64,000 nucleotides of DNA from NCBI GenBank assembly GCA_009720755.1, contig WNKV01000011.1, positions 159,968-223,967 of the forward strand. The letters run 5' to 3'. Under the pieces are notes generated by a model that saw nothing but the letters and a program-made list of their open reading frames with translations, was not told the origin of the DNA and did not search any database. Positions 56,184 through 64,000 of this stretch are shown piece by piece. This DNA comes from Rhodoplanes serenus (GTDB lineage: Bacteria > Pseudomonadota > Alphaproteobacteria > Rhizobiales > Xanthobacteraceae). Within the stretch, counting starts at the first letter, position 1. The number at the start of each line of letters is the position of its first letter. The position numbers and the translations under genes were made by a program.

Positions 56184-56825
56184 GTGTTCATCGATCGCGC
56201 CGACGCCGGGCGGCGTCTCGCCTCGGCGCTCCAAGGCTACCGCGGGACACGGCCGATCGTGCTGGCACTGCCGCGCGGCGGCGTGCCGGTGGCGGCCGAG
56301 ATCGCCGCCGCGCTCGATGCGCCCCTTCACTTGGTGATCGCCCGCAAGATCGGCACTCCCGGCGAGCCGGAGCTGGCGATGGGGGCGGTGGTCGACGACG
56401 ATCCGCCGGTGGTGCTGCGCAACGAGGCGGTGATCGCCGCCTATGGGGTGACCGAGGCCGCCTTCGCGGCGGCCTGCACGGCCGCCTGCGCCGAGATTGC
56501 CCGGCGCCGCGCCCGCTATGTCGGCGACCGCCCCTATCCGGATCTCCTCGGCCGCACCGTGATCGTGGTCGACGACGGCCTCGCCACCGGGGCGACCGCC
56601 CGGGCGGCGCTCGCGGCGGTCCGGCGGCAGCGGCCGGCCCGGCTGGTGCTCGCGGTGCCGGTCGGCGCGCCCGACACCCTCGACGCCATGGCGGCGGAGG
56701 CCGACGAGATCGTCTGCCTGGAGCGGCCCGTGCATCTCACGGCGATCGGCGCCTGCTACCGTGATTTCCACCAGCTCGACGACGAGGCCGTCACCGACAT
56801 TCTCGGCCTGTTCCCAGCCGCCTGA
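56184..56825 (+). CDS. Phosphoribosyltransferase domain protein
   Basis: A 213-residue type I phosphoribosyltransferase. The PRPP motif is VIVVDDGLATGATARAA, preceded by IARKIGTPGEPELAMGAV and LALPRGGVPVAAEIA. Homologues are often annotated as putative hypoxanthine or amidophosphoribosyl-type enzymes, but the base specificity is unclear. A GTG at 56184 with GGGGAAGG 8 bases upstream gives MFIDRADAGRRL, typical for the family; a GTG at 56148 has poor spacing. Follows the nicotinamidase by 58 bases. Confidence 0.85.
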   Translation: MFIDRADAGRRLASALQGYRGTRPIVLALPRGGVPVAAEIAAALDAPLHLVIARKIGTPGEPELAMGAVVDDDPPVVLRNEAVIAAYGVTEAAFAAACTAACAEIARRRARYVGDRPYPDLLGRTVIVVDDGLATGATARAALAAVRRQRPARLVLAVPVGAPDTLDAMAAEADEIVCLERPVHLTAIGACYRDFHQLDDEAVTDILGLFPAA

Positions 56826-56840
56826 TCGCGCCGCGGCGCC

Positions 56841-57818
56841 TCAGTGCATACGGGGCGTGTGCAGGAAGCGCATGCGGTCGCCGGAGGTGATGCGCAGCGC
56901 CAGCATGCGGCCGTCGCGCATCACCGTCAGCGGCACCTCGACGCCGGCCGGCCCGAGCGCCCAGACGTGGCGGAACAGCTCGGCCAGGCTGGCGACCGGA
57001 GTGTCGGCGACATTGAGCAGCACGTCGCCGGGGCGCAGGTCGGCGCGCTGCGCCGGGCTGCCGCGGGCGACGCCCACCACCATCAGCCGGTCCTCCAGCT
57101 CGGTGGCGTAGAGGCCGAGCCACGGCCGCGGCGGCCGGGTCGGGCGGCCATGCGTCAGCAGATCGTCGAGCACCGGCGGCAGCAGGTCGATCGGTACGAC
57201 CAGGTTGACGTGAAACACCGTCTCCGGATCGCGGCGCTGCTCCAGATGCAGCGAGCCGATGCCGACCAGCTCGCCGGCCGCGTTGATCAGGGCCGTGCCG
57301 CCCCAGTTGGGATGCGCCGGCGCCGTGAACAGGGCGTCCTCCAGCAGGTACTCCCAGTAGCCGGCGAACTCCTGGCGGGCGACGATGCGGGCCGCCACGG
57401 CCCGCTGGCGGCCGCCGGCGGCGGCCAGCACGACGTGCTCGCCGACCAAGAGGTCGGCCGAGCGGCCGAGCGGCACGGCCGGCAGATCGAGGCGGGCGAG
57501 CGCCTGCACCAGGCCGAAGCCGGTCTCGTGGTCGTAGGCGAGCGCATGACCGGGCACGACGCGGCCATCGGCCGGCCGCAGCCACACCGTCTCGGCCTCG
57601 GTGATGAGATATCCGATGGTGAGCACCAGCCCGCTGTCGCGGATGACGACGCCATGGCCGGCCCGCTCGGTGCCCAGCGTCTCGGCCGTGGTGGCGTGCG
57701 CCGGCACCTCGGCCCGCAGCGCCACCACCGAGCCGAGCGTGCGATCGAGATCGAACTTGTAGCCTTCCGCCTTCGGCTGGGCGGCCGGCGGTATCTTCCA
57801 GTCCCCGGAGGACGGCAT
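56841..57818 (-). CDS. HtrA/S1C-like PDZ protein lacking catalytic triad
   Basis: A 325-residue cytoplasmic-looking protein with a trypsin-like HtrA fold (about 25-205) and one PDZ domain (about 225-310, PWLGLYATELEDRLMVVGVA and PAQRADLRPGDVLLNVADTP). In active HtrA proteases His, Asp and Ser are in TxxHV, TDIA and GNSGG. Here the equivalents are LTIGYLI (His replaced), HETGFGLV (Asp replaced) and PNWGGTAL (Ser replaced by Trp). It is therefore probably a pseudoprotease used for binding. No signal peptide is visible. ATG at 57818, 7 bases after AGGGAAG; the ATG at 57824 overlaps that signal. Convergent with the phosphoribosyltransferase gene. Confidence 0.85.
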   Translation of the reverse strand: MPSSGDWKIPPAAQPKAEGYKFDLDRTLGSVVALRAEVPAHATTAETLGTERAGHGVVIRDSGLVLTIGYLITEAETVWLRPADGRVVPGHALAYDHETGFGLVQALARLDLPAVPLGRSADLLVGEHVVLAAAGGRQRAVAARIVARQEFAGYWEYLLEDALFTAPAHPNWGGTALINAAGELVGIGSLHLEQRRDPETVFHVNLVVPIDLLPPVLDDLLTHGRPTRPPRPWLGLYATELEDRLMVVGVARGSPAQRADLRPGDVLLNVADTPVASLAELFRHVWALGPAGVEVPLTVMRDGRMLALRITSGDRMRFLHTPRMH

Positions 57819-58004
57819 CGGCATCTTCCCTGCGCGATCCGCACGCGATGCCCTCGCGGCAGCGGCGGGACGCGCCGAGCTCTGATGTAGAGGCGAACGG
57901 CGGAGAGGACAACAAGGCGGCCGCAGGGGCGCTGCTCCCGCGGCATCACGTCCGCGGCGGCCCTCCCGTCCGGCGGCCTGCCGGTCGCCGACGATCAGGG
58001 ACGT

Positions 58005-59045
58005 TCAGCGGGCGCCGAGAATGCCGGCGATCGCCTCGATCTGGCTGCGGGCGTAGCGCGGCAGGCCGGCGCTGATCGAGGTGCCGGTGTTGAACGAGGA
58101 GTTGCCGGCGAGCACCTGGGCCGGCACCATGTTGCGCAGCACCGGCACGCCCTCCAGCTCCTTGCGCTTCTCGAACAGGTCGCTCTCCACCGCGAGCGCC
58201 ACGAAGGCGCTGGCGATGGTGCGGTTGGGATCGGCCGGGCTCGGTTGCAGCACCGCCAGCACCTTGCCGAACTGCATCACCTGGTTGACGTGGACGATGG
58301 ACTGCTCGAGCGCCGCCGCCACCGGCGTCTCGATCCCGGTCAGCCCGGCGATGGCGGCCTGGTCGATCTCGGCGGCCGGCACCAGGCGCAGCTCGCTCTG
58401 GAACTCGATGTGGTCGGCGATCTGCTTGCCGCTCTCGCGCAGCTTGTTGACCAGCATGATGGCGGCCGGAAGCTTGCCCTCGAACTGATAGCGCGATTGC
58501 AGGCAGAGCACCGGGCCGGCGTTCTCGCACCAGCGCCGCGCCGGATTGTGGGCGGAGAGCCGCGGGTCCTTGTTGGGGGCGACGTCCGCCGCCGTGATGG
58601 TGCGGTGCTTGATGGCCGGGTCCATCTTCTCGACGGTGGCGAGCGACAGGAAGCGGGCGAGGTCGACCTGGGCGGGCGGCTTGGCGATCTCGAAGCGCGC
58701 CTCGGCGACATAGAGATGCAGCTTGCGCTTCACCGACTTGGCGACGCCGTTGGTGGTCACCGTGACGCTCGGCTCGTCATAGCCGGGGTGGAGCGCCAGG
58801 AGCTGCTTCTGGAGCGGCCGCGCCCGCGCCCAGTCGGAGAAGCGGATCAGCCCGGTCTTGGGATCGACCAGCTCGCCATTGCGGTGGTCCGTGAAGGCGA
58901 CCACCCCGGGGGCGAGCGAGCCGGGCGCCACCTTGGTGATGTCGGTGACCTCCTGGATGCGGATCTCGGCGGCGGTCGGGGAAGCGGCCGTCGACAGGAG
59001 GGCCAGGACCGCCAGGGCGGCCACGGCATGGCGTTTCGCAGTCAT
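58005..59045 (-). CDS. Exported protein of unknown function
   Basis: A 346-residue protein with a cleavable signal peptide (residues 1-26, MTAKRHAVAALAVLALL then TAAEIR). No enzyme motif is recognised. A CxxxxGPVLCLQSRYQFEG region with two cysteines (WCENAGPVLC) may form a disulfide. The gene starts 5 bases after the penicillin-binding protein stop, and its ribosome-binding sequence GGTGA spans that stop codon, so translation is coupled. This points to a cell-envelope partner of the PBP. The C-terminus contains ATLxxNxxFNTGTSIS-like NSSFNTGTSISAGLP. Confidence 0.75.
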   Translation of the reverse strand: MTAKRHAVAALAVLALLSTAASPTAAEIRIQEVTDITKVAPGSLAPGVVAFTDHRNGELVDPKTGLIRFSDWARARPLQKQLLALHPGYDEPSVTVTTNGVAKSVKRKLHLYVAEARFEIAKPPAQVDLARFLSLATVEKMDPAIKHRTITAADVAPNKDPRLSAHNPARRWCENAGPVLCLQSRYQFEGKLPAAIMLVNKLRESGKQIADHIEFQSELRLVPAAEIDQAAIAGLTGIETPVAAALEQSIVHVNQVMQFGKVLAVLQPSPADPNRTIASAFVALAVESDLFEKRKELEGVPVLRNMVPAQVLAGNSSFNTGTSISAGLPRYARSQIEAIAGILGAR

Positions 59046-59050
59046 CGGGT

Positions 59051-62000
59051 TCACCAGTAGCGATCGCGGTCGGCGTAAGGATATTGCGGGTCGACCCGCT
59101 GCGGATAGCTTTCGCTGCGGTACTCGCGATAGCGCGGATCGGCGGGCTGGCCGCGGCCGAGCTGGCCGAACAGCCCGCCCTGGCCCTGGCTCGGCGGCGT
59201 CTGCCAGGAGCGCCCGTAGGGCGAGGGCGGCGGGTACTGGCCTTGGTTCGGGTAGCCCTGACTCGGGTAGCCCTGGTTCGGATACACCTGCCGGGCCTGG
59301 AACGGATTCTGGAAGCCGAACGGGAACCCGCCGCCCTGGAACGGCCAGCCGCCCGATCCGCCATAGCCGGAGGTGCCGCCGCCGTAGCCATTGCCGTATC
59401 CGTAGCCGTACAGCTCGCCATCGGCCGGGTCGCGGTAGCCGTGGCTCGCCACCTCGACGGCGGAGACGAGATCGTGCTGGGTGTCGGCGAGCTGGCCCGA
59501 GCGGTCGAGGCGGAAATACTCGGTGAAGGCCCCGGGCGTCCGTTCCGGCACCCGGCTGCCGGAGCGCAGATCGATCGGCATGGCGACGAGGAGACGTTGG
59601 GCCTGCGGCGACGGCGGCGCCAGCGGCGCCTTCTTGGACACCGTGCTCCACGCCGCATCCATGATCGAGGCGAAGATCGGCAGCGCCACGTTGCCGCCGG
59701 TGCGGCCGCTGCCCAGCGTGCGGCGCTTGCCGTCGGCATTGTCGTAGCCGACCCACACCGCGATGGTGACGTCGTTGGAGAAGCCGACGAACCAGGCGTC
59801 GTTCTCGTCGTCGGAGGTGCCGGTCTTGCCGGCCACGTAGGGCGACAGGCTGGCATAGGCGCGCGCGGTGCCGCGCGACAGCACGCCCTGCATCATGCTG
59901 CGAAGCTGCACGAAGGCGACGCGGTCGCCGCCGGCCAGCGCCCGCGTCTCGGGCGTGCGGCGGAACACCGGCTGGCCCTGCTCCTCGACCGCCTCGACCG
60001 CGTAGGGCTCCGGCCGGTTCCCCTCGTTGGCGACGGCGGCGTAGAAGGCGGCGAGATCGATCATCCGCACCGGCTGGGCGCCGAGCACGAACGGATAGTA
60101 GCCGACGCAGTCGCGATAGACCTGCGCCTCCAGGGCCAGCTCGCACACCTTGCCGAGGCTCTGCACCGGATCGCTGGTGATGCCGCCGTCGAGGAGCTGC
60201 GCCGTCACCATGTTCTTCGAGTATTCGAGCCCGAGCCGCAGGGTGACGATGCCGGAGGACCCGCCCGAGTAGTTCTTCGGCGTCCAGTAGTCGCGGTCGC
60301 GCGCCGCGGCGCCGCTGCCGCCGACCGGCGGCAGAGTGATCGGCTCGTCGCGCACCAGCGTGTTGGGCTGGAGCCCCTTGTGCAGCGCCGCCAGGTAGGT
60401 GAACGGCTTGAACGCCGAGCCGGGCTGTCGCTGCGTCTGGGTCACCCGGTTGATCTGGCTCAGCGGGTAGGAGAAGCCGCCGGCCATCGCGAGAATCCGG
60501 CCGGTCTTGTTCTCCAGCACCACGGTGGCGCCCTGCACGGTGGGGCGCACCCGCAGGTCGGCGCGGGCGCCCTTCTTGCCCTCGCTCGCCTTGACGTAGA
60601 CGACATCGTAGAGGGCGAGCGCCCGGCGGATCGCCGGCGTCGTGCCGGCGAGCGGCAGCACCCGGCCGTCGGTGAGCCCGACCTTCATGCCGTCGCCCTT
60701 GTCGGCCTTCTGGACCACCACGGCGGGCGTCCACTGGACGTCGTAGAGCGGCAGGCGGGCGGCCTTGAGGGCCTCCTGCCAGGGGGCCGTCGTCGCCGCC
60801 CTGATCGCCTTGGCGGCGGGGCTACCCGTCCCCGCGCCGCCGGCCGGTCCGGTCGTCCCGGTGGTGGCGGGGCTGCCGCCCGCCTCGGCCTGGAGCTTCT
60901 GCACGGCGGCCGCGAGGCTGAGCTCGGGGCCGGAGAACTGCACCCGGCCGGTCGACGCCTCGTAGCGGGCGAGCCCCTCCTGGAGCGCCGCCTCGGCGGC
61001 CTTCTGCAAGTCGGGATGGATGGTCGAGCGCACCGTCGAGGATGCCGCCGTCAGCGGCGACACGCCGGGCAGCGAGCGGGCCTCGCGCGAGATGTGGTCG
61101 AGCACGTAGAAGCCGGTGGTGCGGGCGAGCCGTTCCCAAGGCACGTAGCGCACGCCGGCGGCGCGCGCCGCCGCCACCTGCTCGGCCGAGACGGCGCCGT
61201 CCTCCTGGAGCCGGGTGAGCACGTAGCCGAAGCGCTCCTGGGCGCGCTCGGGGTGGCGGTCGGGATTGTAGAAGCTCGGCCCCTTGGTGAGCCCGGCGAG
61301 GGCGGCGCCCTCGGCCAGCGTCAGCGCCGAGGCGGGCTTGCCGAAATAGGCACGGGCGGCCAGCTCGATGCCCCACGAGCCACGGCCCAGATAGATCGAG
61401 TTGAGATACAGCTCCAGGATCTCCGCCTTGGTGAGCGTCTGCTCCACCCGCGCCGCGACGATCATTTCGCGGATCTTGCGCTCGTAGGTGAGATCGTCGC
61501 CGACCAAGAGGTTCTTCACCACCTGCTGGGTGATGGTGGAGCCGCCCTGCGGCCGGCCGGGCCGCGCCAGGTTGCCCACCATGGCGCGGATCAGGCCGCG
61601 CTCATCGATGCCCTTGTGCTGGAAGAAGCGCTTGTCCTCGGCCGCCACGAACGCCTTCTGGACCGCGTCCGGGATCTCGGCGAGCGGCACGAAGACGCGG
61701 CGGTTGTCGGGCTCGTAGACCTCGGCGAAGCGGTTGCCCTTGGCGTCCAGCACCGTCGAGGTGCCGGCGAGCTTCAGCCCCTTCAGGCGGCGATGATCGG
61801 GCAGATCGGCGACCGCCTTGTTGTACCAGGTGATCACGGCCGCGATGTCGGCCGGCGAATCGGCGACGTCCTCGTTCTTGCAGAACTGGCGATAGAGCGG
61901 CGGCAGTGCCTTGAAGTCGAGCCCCTTGAAGGCCTTGATCTCGCCCGTGAACGCCTGTGGGTCGTCGAGCGCGGTGGTGATCAGGCCGTCGAGATCGATG

Positions 62001-62170
62001 GACTCGATGTCGAACGCCTTGCGCATGTGGGCGCAGCCGTCGCGCAGGATCTGCACGACCGCCGCCTGGTCGCGGCCCGGATCGAACTCCGTTCTGATCG
62101 CCTCGGGCCGGATCGCGACCTGGCCGAGGGCCAGGAACGCCGCGAGCAGCTTCACCAGGATCACGTCCAT
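59051..62170 (-). CDS. Bifunctional penicillin-binding protein 1A-type
   Basis: A 1039-residue peptidoglycan synthase. A signal anchor (about 1-20) and an unusual ~120-residue domain precede the glycosyltransferase. GT51 motifs are EDKRFFQHKGID, GGSTITQQVVKNLL and ELYLNSIYLGRGSWGIE. The transpeptidase has SxxK in PGSAFKPF, SxN in YSKNMV and KTGTS in VAGKTGTSDDENDAWF. After about residue 880 the tail is low complexity: Gly/Tyr runs (YGYGYGNGYGGG) and NQGYPSQGYPNQG repeats with Pro. GTG at 62182 or ATG at 62170 as start. The downstream exported protein is translationally coupled. Confidence 0.93.
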   Translation of the reverse strand: MDVILVKLLAAFLALGQVAIRPEAIRTEFDPGRDQAAVVQILRDGCAHMRKAFDIESIDLDGLITTALDDPQAFTGEIKAFKGLDFKALPPLYRQFCKNEDVADSPADIAAVITWYNKAVADLPDHRRLKGLKLAGTSTVLDAKGNRFAEVYEPDNRRVFVPLAEIPDAVQKAFVAAEDKRFFQHKGIDERGLIRAMVGNLARPGRPQGGSTITQQVVKNLLVGDDLTYERKIREMIVAARVEQTLTKAEILELYLNSIYLGRGSWGIELAARAYFGKPASALTLAEGAALAGLTKGPSFYNPDRHPERAQERFGYVLTRLQEDGAVSAEQVAAARAAGVRYVPWERLARTTGFYVLDHISREARSLPGVSPLTAASSTVRSTIHPDLQKAAEAALQEGLARYEASTGRVQFSGPELSLAAAVQKLQAEAGGSPATTGTTGPAGGAGTGSPAAKAIRAATTAPWQEALKAARLPLYDVQWTPAVVVQKADKGDGMKVGLTDGRVLPLAGTTPAIRRALALYDVVYVKASEGKKGARADLRVRPTVQGATVVLENKTGRILAMAGGFSYPLSQINRVTQTQRQPGSAFKPFTYLAALHKGLQPNTLVRDEPITLPPVGGSGAAARDRDYWTPKNYSGGSSGIVTLRLGLEYSKNMVTAQLLDGGITSDPVQSLGKVCELALEAQVYRDCVGYYPFVLGAQPVRMIDLAAFYAAVANEGNRPEPYAVEAVEEQGQPVFRRTPETRALAGGDRVAFVQLRSMMQGVLSRGTARAYASLSPYVAGKTGTSDDENDAWFVGFSNDVTIAVWVGYDNADGKRRTLGSGRTGGNVALPIFASIMDAAWSTVSKKAPLAPPSPQAQRLLVAMPIDLRSGSRVPERTPGAFTEYFRLDRSGQLADTQHDLVSAVEVASHGYRDPADGELYGYGYGNGYGGGTSGYGGSGGWPFQGGGFPFGFQNPFQARQVYPNQGYPSQGYPNQGQYPPPSPYGRSWQTPPSQGQGGLFGQLGRGQPADPRYREYRSESYPQRVDPQYPYADRDRYW

Positions 62171-62183
62171 GCCACCGGCCACA

Positions 62184-62438
62184 GTTCGAAGATGAGAGCG
62201 CCGACTATAGGCGACCTACAACGGCGATTTTGCGATGCCGTTCCATCCGGCCGCGCACTTTTGTGGCATCGGCGCGGCGCCGCGCCGCCGGCGGCGCGGC
62301 GCGCCCGTCCGGGGTACCGCTGCGGGCCGCAGCCCGGACAGGGTGACCAACCCGGACAGGGTGACGAAGGGTGGTTAAGAGAGGCTTGCGGTCCGGATCG
62401 TCGAAGCCGGTGCGAGCGCCGAGAGGACGTCGGCGGCC
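62184..62438. other. Spacer with 15-bp direct repeats upstream of PBP
   Basis: A 255-base gap between the PBP gene (5' side) and the end of pncB. CCCGGACAGGGTGAC occurs at 62333-62347 and at 62351-62365, 18 bases apart. A GGCGGC-rich hairpin-like stretch lies near 62275-62305. The PBP promoter is expected here but no clear hexamers were found. Confidence 0.45.
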
Positions 62439-63800
62439 TCACCCGTGGGTCGCGATGCGGCGGTCGACCTCGGCGGTGAGCGCGCGCAGCGCCGGCGCGA
62501 TCGTCACCGGATAGGCGCCCGCCACCGTGACGTCGCGCAGGGCCGGCGGCAGTGCCGCCAGCTCGGCGGCGGCGCGCGCGCGGATCTCGGCGAGGCTCGG
62601 GGCGGGCTGCACTCGCTGTCCCGCCCGCATGACCGGCGCGAGCAGCAGCGTGCCGTCCTGCCGGTCGCCGTCGAGCGACACGACATCGCCCGCCAGCGTG
62701 CCGTCGGCCGCGTGGCGGCGCCACACCTGCTTGCGGCCCGGCCAGGTCTGCTTGTCGGCGGAGCGCTTGCGCCGGGCGACGCCGTCGTACTCCTGGAGCT
62801 TGTAGACGATGTCGAGCACCGGCTGGTCCTGCGAGGTGGTGAGCGCGGTGCCGACCCCGAAGCCGGCGATCGGCGCGCCCGCCTTGACGATGGCGTCGAT
62901 CGAGACCTCGTCGAGCCCGCCGCTGACGAAGATGCGCACGTCGCGGCAGCCGCCGTCATCGAGCACCTGCCGGACCTGGCGCGACAGCGCCACGAGGTCG
63001 CCCGAGTCGATGCGCACCGCCTGCACCGTGATGCCGTCACGCGCGAGTTTCGGCGCCAGTGCCACAACCTTGCGGGCCGCGGCGACCGGATCGTAGGTGT
63101 CGATCAGCAGCGTGAGATTGTCGGGCCGGGCGCGCGCGAAGCTCTCGAAGGCGACGATCTCGTCCTCGTGGGCCTGCACGTAGGAATGCGCCATGGTGCC
63201 GTAGCACGGGATGCTCCACAGCATCTCGGCCAGCACCGTGGCGGTGCCGGCGAAGCCGGCGATGTAGCTCGCCCGCGCCGCCATCAGCCCCGCCTCGGCG
63301 CCGTGGGCGCGGCGGAAGCCGAAGTCGACCAGCGCCTTGCCGGGCGCCGCCAGCATCACCCGCGCCGCCTTGGTGGCGATCAGGCTCTGGAACTGGATCA
63401 GGTTGATCAGCCGCGATTCGAGCAACTGGGCGAGCGGCAGCGGCGCCGTGATGCGCAGGAGCGGCTCGTCGGGGAAGAACACCGTGCCCTCCGGCATGGC
63501 GTCGACGTCGCCGGTGAAGCGCAGGCCGGCGAGGTGATCGAGCATCGCCCGGTCGAAGCGGCCGCTCCTCTCCAGATAGGCGAGCTCGGCGGGCGAGAAG
63601 CGCAGGCCCTCCAGCCAGGCGACCGCCTGCTCCAGCCCGGCCGCCATCATGAACGAGCGTCCCGGCGGCAGCCGCCGCACGAACATCTCGAACGAGGCGG
63701 TCGCGGTCAGGCCTGTCCGCAGATAGGCCTGCATCATGTTGAGCTGGTAGAGGTCCGTCAGCAGCGGGCTGTCGCCGATGTCCCTGTCGCCGATATCCAT
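62439..63800 (-). CDS. pncB: Nicotinate phosphoribosyltransferase
   Basis: A 453-residue type II phosphoribosyltransferase that joins nicotinate to PRPP, giving nicotinate mononucleotide for NAD synthesis. Visible motifs are LTDLYQLNMMQAYL at the N-terminus, SFEMFVRRLPPGRSF, DFGFRRAHGAEAGLMAARAS with conserved Arg and His, and VSGGLDEVSI in the second half. ATG at 63800 gives MDIGDRDIGDS; GGAAG lies upstream. It pairs functionally with the nicotinamidase at 55.5 kb. Upstream partner gene on the left edge of the next region is unknown. Confidence 0.94.
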   Translation of the reverse strand: MDIGDRDIGDSPLLTDLYQLNMMQAYLRTGLTATASFEMFVRRLPPGRSFMMAAGLEQAVAWLEGLRFSPAELAYLERSGRFDRAMLDHLAGLRFTGDVDAMPEGTVFFPDEPLLRITAPLPLAQLLESRLINLIQFQSLIATKAARVMLAAPGKALVDFGFRRAHGAEAGLMAARASYIAGFAGTATVLAEMLWSIPCYGTMAHSYVQAHEDEIVAFESFARARPDNLTLLIDTYDPVAAARKVVALAPKLARDGITVQAVRIDSGDLVALSRQVRQVLDDGGCRDVRIFVSGGLDEVSIDAIVKAGAPIAGFGVGTALTTSQDQPVLDIVYKLQEYDGVARRKRSADKQTWPGRKQVWRRHAADGTLAGDVVSLDGDRQDGTLLLAPVMRAGQRVQPAPSLAEIRARAAAELAALPPALRDVTVAGAYPVTIAPALRALTAEVDRRIATHG

Positions 63801-63903
63801 CGTGGCTTCCGTCTGGAGGTGCGGCGGGCGCGGCCGGCCGGGCGGCGCCACGGCCGGCGGTGTAGCACGGGGCGCCGGAACGGGGGAGACGGCCCGCGGC
63901 CGC

Positions 63904-64000
63904 TCAGCGCGGTGCCTCGGCGGGAGGCGGCGCGGGCTCGGACGGCGGTTCGGTGCTCGGCGGTGCGGCCTGCTCGGACGGCGCCGCCGCGGCGGGCGGC
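63904..64000 (-). CDS. C-terminal end of Pro-rich protein (partial)
   Basis: Only the last 31 or so codons are in the window. They encode an Ala/Pro/Ser/Glu-rich tail with repeated (P/E)PPSEP-type units ending APR, in a frame with stop TGA at 63904-63906. The main part lies beyond the right edge, so nothing can be said about function. A low-complexity tail is the only feature. Confidence 0.4.
   Translation of the reverse strand, partial: PPAAAAPSEQAAPPSTEPPSEPAPPPAEAPR

Noticed and set aside
56841..57818. Active DegP protease
   Set aside because: All three catalytic positions are substituted and no signal peptide is seen, so it was called a pseudoprotease.

Overview
This is a GC-rich chromosomal segment that reads as an alphaproteobacterium of the order Hyphomicrobiales (Rhizobiales). 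The evidence is fixLJ with a heme-PAS FixL, a FixK-type regulator, a phasin, an extensin-like periplasmic protein, many solute-binding-protein transporters (TTT, TRAP and NitT/TauT types), and the palindromic intergenic repeats typical of that order. No rRNA, tRNA, transposase, integrase or CRISPR array was seen. The window is a mosaic of small metabolic and transport operons, cut at the left inside an aconitase and at the right inside a proline-rich protein.

Layout. 1-9.4 kb: an aconitase-family hydratase diverges from an operon holding a GntR regulator, an isocitrate-lyase/PEP-mutase-family lyase, a fumarate-reductase-like flavoprotein, the transporter genes tctC, tctB and tctA, and a SnoaL-like protein. 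Together they look like a catabolic module for an unidentified tricarboxylate, with palindromic GntR operator candidates in the divergent promoter. 9.5-13.4 kb: a secreted protein with a recent 96-bp internal duplication, then a TRAP transporter operon (dctP, dctQ, dctM) whose promoter shares a motif with the GntR operators. 13.7-19.2 kb: a small envelope protein, an ECF sigma factor, an MBL-fold hydrolase, a NitT/TauT-type ABC ATPase and permease without a binding protein, and an extensin-like protein. 19.3-24.4 kb: alcohol and aldehyde dehydrogenases facing an AcoR-type sigma-54 activator, with a near-consensus -24/-12 promoter in front of the aldehyde dehydrogenase.

24.4-28.5 kb: a complete cyanate uptake and detoxification operon (binding protein, permease, ATPase, cyanase). 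29-35 kb: a CPA2 cation/proton antiporter, feoAB for ferrous iron, and an ABC exporter. 35-43 kb: an orphan TRAP binding protein, the urease accessory genes ureEFG without structural genes, a dihydropyrimidinase, a Gfo/Idh/MocA oxidoreductase and an AmpG-like permease. 43-50 kb: a periplasmic aspartic protease, two phosphohexomutases in tandem, a DUF429 protein, a CitE-like lyase and a quinone oxidoreductase preceded by 16-bp tandem repeats.

50-64 kb looks like a low-oxygen response block. An orphan receiver with a lost catalytic lysine and fixJ-fixL are followed by a divergent fixK-phasin-Usp-nicotinamidase-phosphoribosyltransferase run. After these come an HtrA-like protein that has lost all three catalytic residues, a bifunctional penicillin-binding protein translationally coupled to an unknown exported protein, and nicotinate phosphoribosyltransferase, which pairs with the nicotinamidase for NAD salvage. 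The clearest candidates for new biology are the tricarboxylate module, the pseudoprotease, the degenerate receiver beside fixLJ, and the repeat structures.
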